Source: Erodium maritimum
Taxonomy: Eukaryota; Streptophyta; Magnoliopsida; Geraniales; Geraniaceae
Assembly: GCA_963921825.1 (NCBI GenBank)
Contig: OY997588.1
Coordinates: forward strand, 7,764,001-7,828,000
DNA length: 64,000 nucleotides
Direction: 5' to 3'
Positions 62,257-64,000 of the stretch are shown piece by piece (position 1 is the first letter of the stretch; every line of letters begins with the position of its first letter). The notes beneath the pieces were generated by a model. It did not search any database. It saw only the letters and a program-made list of their open reading frames with translations, and was not told the DNA's origin. A program made the translations under genes and the position numbers.

Positions 62257-64000
62257 TGATATAACCTAACGAAGAGTTCGACAATTTGAAAATGTGATAT
62301 ATAAGAAGATCGAGGTGGATAGTTTGTTATATGGTTTGAAACTATAAGTGTGGTACCTATGTGAAAAACTATAGGTGTGATTTATAAGAAGATTGAGGTG
62401 GATAGTTCGTTACCATCGACTTTACCATCAGCATTGAAAATGTTCTTATACTTTTTTGTATGCTTATGATATTATATCATTAAAACAGATAAAAGTAGAG
62501 CAATGGGTTCTCAGTATTCGGCTGGATAAAGTATCAAATACTAAGAGGTATTCGAAAACCTACTTAACAAACACAAACCCTAGATAATGAGAGTATTCGG
62601 GGGAATGCGGCAACGGGATACCTAACCGACCGTCAAATACTTGGAAGCAAGAGGATTTTTGATAATAAGCAGAGAATTTATACTTGTATTATTCGAAGTA
62701 TTTTTCACCTTGATGATGTTTTCGTCGTTATGCAAACAAACAAACAACACATTTCAACACTGGAGGAAAGTCAATGTTCGAATTTATTTTTTATATATTT
62801 CAAAAAAAATATTCTAAATAGAACATTAATTAGAAGGAAAATGTGGATGAAATAGTAAACAAGACAGCAAAAACGAGAGGAGCATGCAACGTGAAAACAT
62901 ACGACCCCAATCCACGTGGACCACGAAGGTTTGGTCGTCAGAATAATGAGGCTAGTAAATGAAATGTGCTTAATTTATGTATTCCACTATTTTTTTTCTC
63001 TCGTGAAGCTTCGATCCAACCCCAAATTTGTTTAGATATTTTAGCTGTCTCAACCCTTCAAATATGTTGTTTAAACCTAACTTGTGTTTGGCAGGTGTCA
63101 ATCATGCCGACACTTAATAATAAGTGTAAAACATGTTTGTACCATTCAAGTTAGAGATAAGTTTCGTCAATCATGTCATAATAATAACCTCCATTTAATG
63201 GATATTAATGGTGTAGACCACCTCTCTCTACCACTTGGTTCACCAACTTTGGAGGTCATGCTCATTACTATGTAAACGGGTCAACTACTCAAAGATGTGC
63301 GAGAATTCGAATCCTGAGTCCTGACAAATATGGGTATATGAGAATTAGTTTGAATTAGACTGAATACAAACTTTTTTTTTGAAACAATACAAACTTGTTA
63401 TTCTTCAATTAACTTTTAAAATTTTAAAGTTTGATATTTTAATTCAATATATATATATATATGTGTGTGTATATGTAATATTTTGATTAAATATACTAAT
63501 CCAATTCTTGAAAAATATCATTAAACATATTAACTGTAAAGTCATATAAGATGTTCTTTGAAATGTGTCAAAATATGTGCACAAAACTTTGCTTAAGAAA
63601 GAGAGAGACATTATCTTTCATTTGAAATCTTGGAAGACAATTAAGAATGTTTTATATTTTTTTACTTGATATTTAACCCTCAAATTGGATAGGGGTCAAG
63701 TGGCAGTCGGGTACCCGCGGCTAACTTATGTGCCCCCGCGGCTAACTCAGTTGAGGTTTGGACTTCAAGTCAGTCTAATTTGGGTATCACGGATATTTGG
63801 TTTTTGGAGCTTTAAGTTTGTTATATTTGGGTTATTAGACCTCGACTGTTTTACTGAGCTTCTTGGTAATTATGCTTAGAGTTTAGTTGTTGTTTGGTTT
63901 TCTCGACTCTTGTTCGCCTTTGTTTGCTTTATGTTGGTTATATCTGGTACTGTGACCAATTGTTCGGTTTTCTCCCCTTGTTGGGATTGTTCTGAGGTTG
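62257..64000. other. Intergenic, no gene seen
   Basis: ATAAGAAGATCGAGGTGGAT (62301) recurs as ATAAGAAGATTGAGGTGGAT at about 62393, a direct repeat with a period near 92 bp. A TA/TG microsatellite lies at about 63447-63475. An open stretch at 63685-63879 has no family features. Nothing else supported. Confidence 0.45.

Noticed and set aside
63290..63345. Box B-like GAATTCGAATCC possibly marking a tRNA or SINE
   Set aside because: No box A at the right distance and no foldable cloverleaf.

Overview
This is a plant nuclear chromosome segment. Evidence: spliced genes with GT-AG introns, a plant-type U6 snRNA gene with an Upstream Sequence Element and TATA box, an AT-rich background, and proteins of plant families (G-type lectin receptor kinase, PLS-class PPR, chloroplast DASS transporter, ORC1 with a PHD finger inside its BAH domain). 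The proteins read as eudicot. A rosid, perhaps Rosaceae, is only a guess from recalled protein similarity.

Layout. 1-11.1 kb: four U6 loci or relics in a duplicated unit, a dead LINE-like ORF, a foldback element and a G-type lectin receptor kinase (6071-8628). 12-14.9 kb: a 12-exon MATE transporter of the DETOXIFICATION 42/FRD3 type, minus strand. 15.7-22.2 kb: a tandem duplication of a decayed DUF4283-type gag-like sequence, with foldback elements at its junction and inside the second copy. 23.7-27.5 kb: chloroplast 2-oxoglutarate/malate translocator DIT1, minus. 29.1-30.6 kb: an intronless PPR protein. 31.1-35.3 kb: a three-RRM protein of the RBP45D type. 36-38.9 kb: a second DUF4283/zinc-knuckle relic. 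39.3-45.9 kb: ORC1, 16 exons, minus. 46.2-48 kb: GC-rich relic and a foldback element. 49-53.5 kb: ALDH3F1-like aldehyde dehydrogenase, 10 exons, minus. 53.8-64 kb: repeats only, including a PIF/Harbinger transposase pseudogene split by a 2.56-kb solo LTR.

I resolved seven complete protein-coding genes exon by exon. In each, the exon lengths sum to a multiple of three and the joins preserve the reading frame. They do not form a pathway: immune-type receptor, metabolite efflux, plastid carbon/nitrogen exchange, organelle RNA processing, nuclear RNA binding, replication licensing and aldehyde detoxification. They are ordinary neighbours on a chromosome.

The most unusual signal is a group of seven long inverted-repeat elements (near 5.1, 17.8, 19.1, 20.0, 31.7, 47.7 and 61.8 kb). 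Their arms are built from direct repeats of about 28-33 bp carrying a TACCCTAA-like core. Several have GGG...CCC ends and 9-bp target duplications. One has a natural empty-site control inside the neighbouring segmental duplicate.
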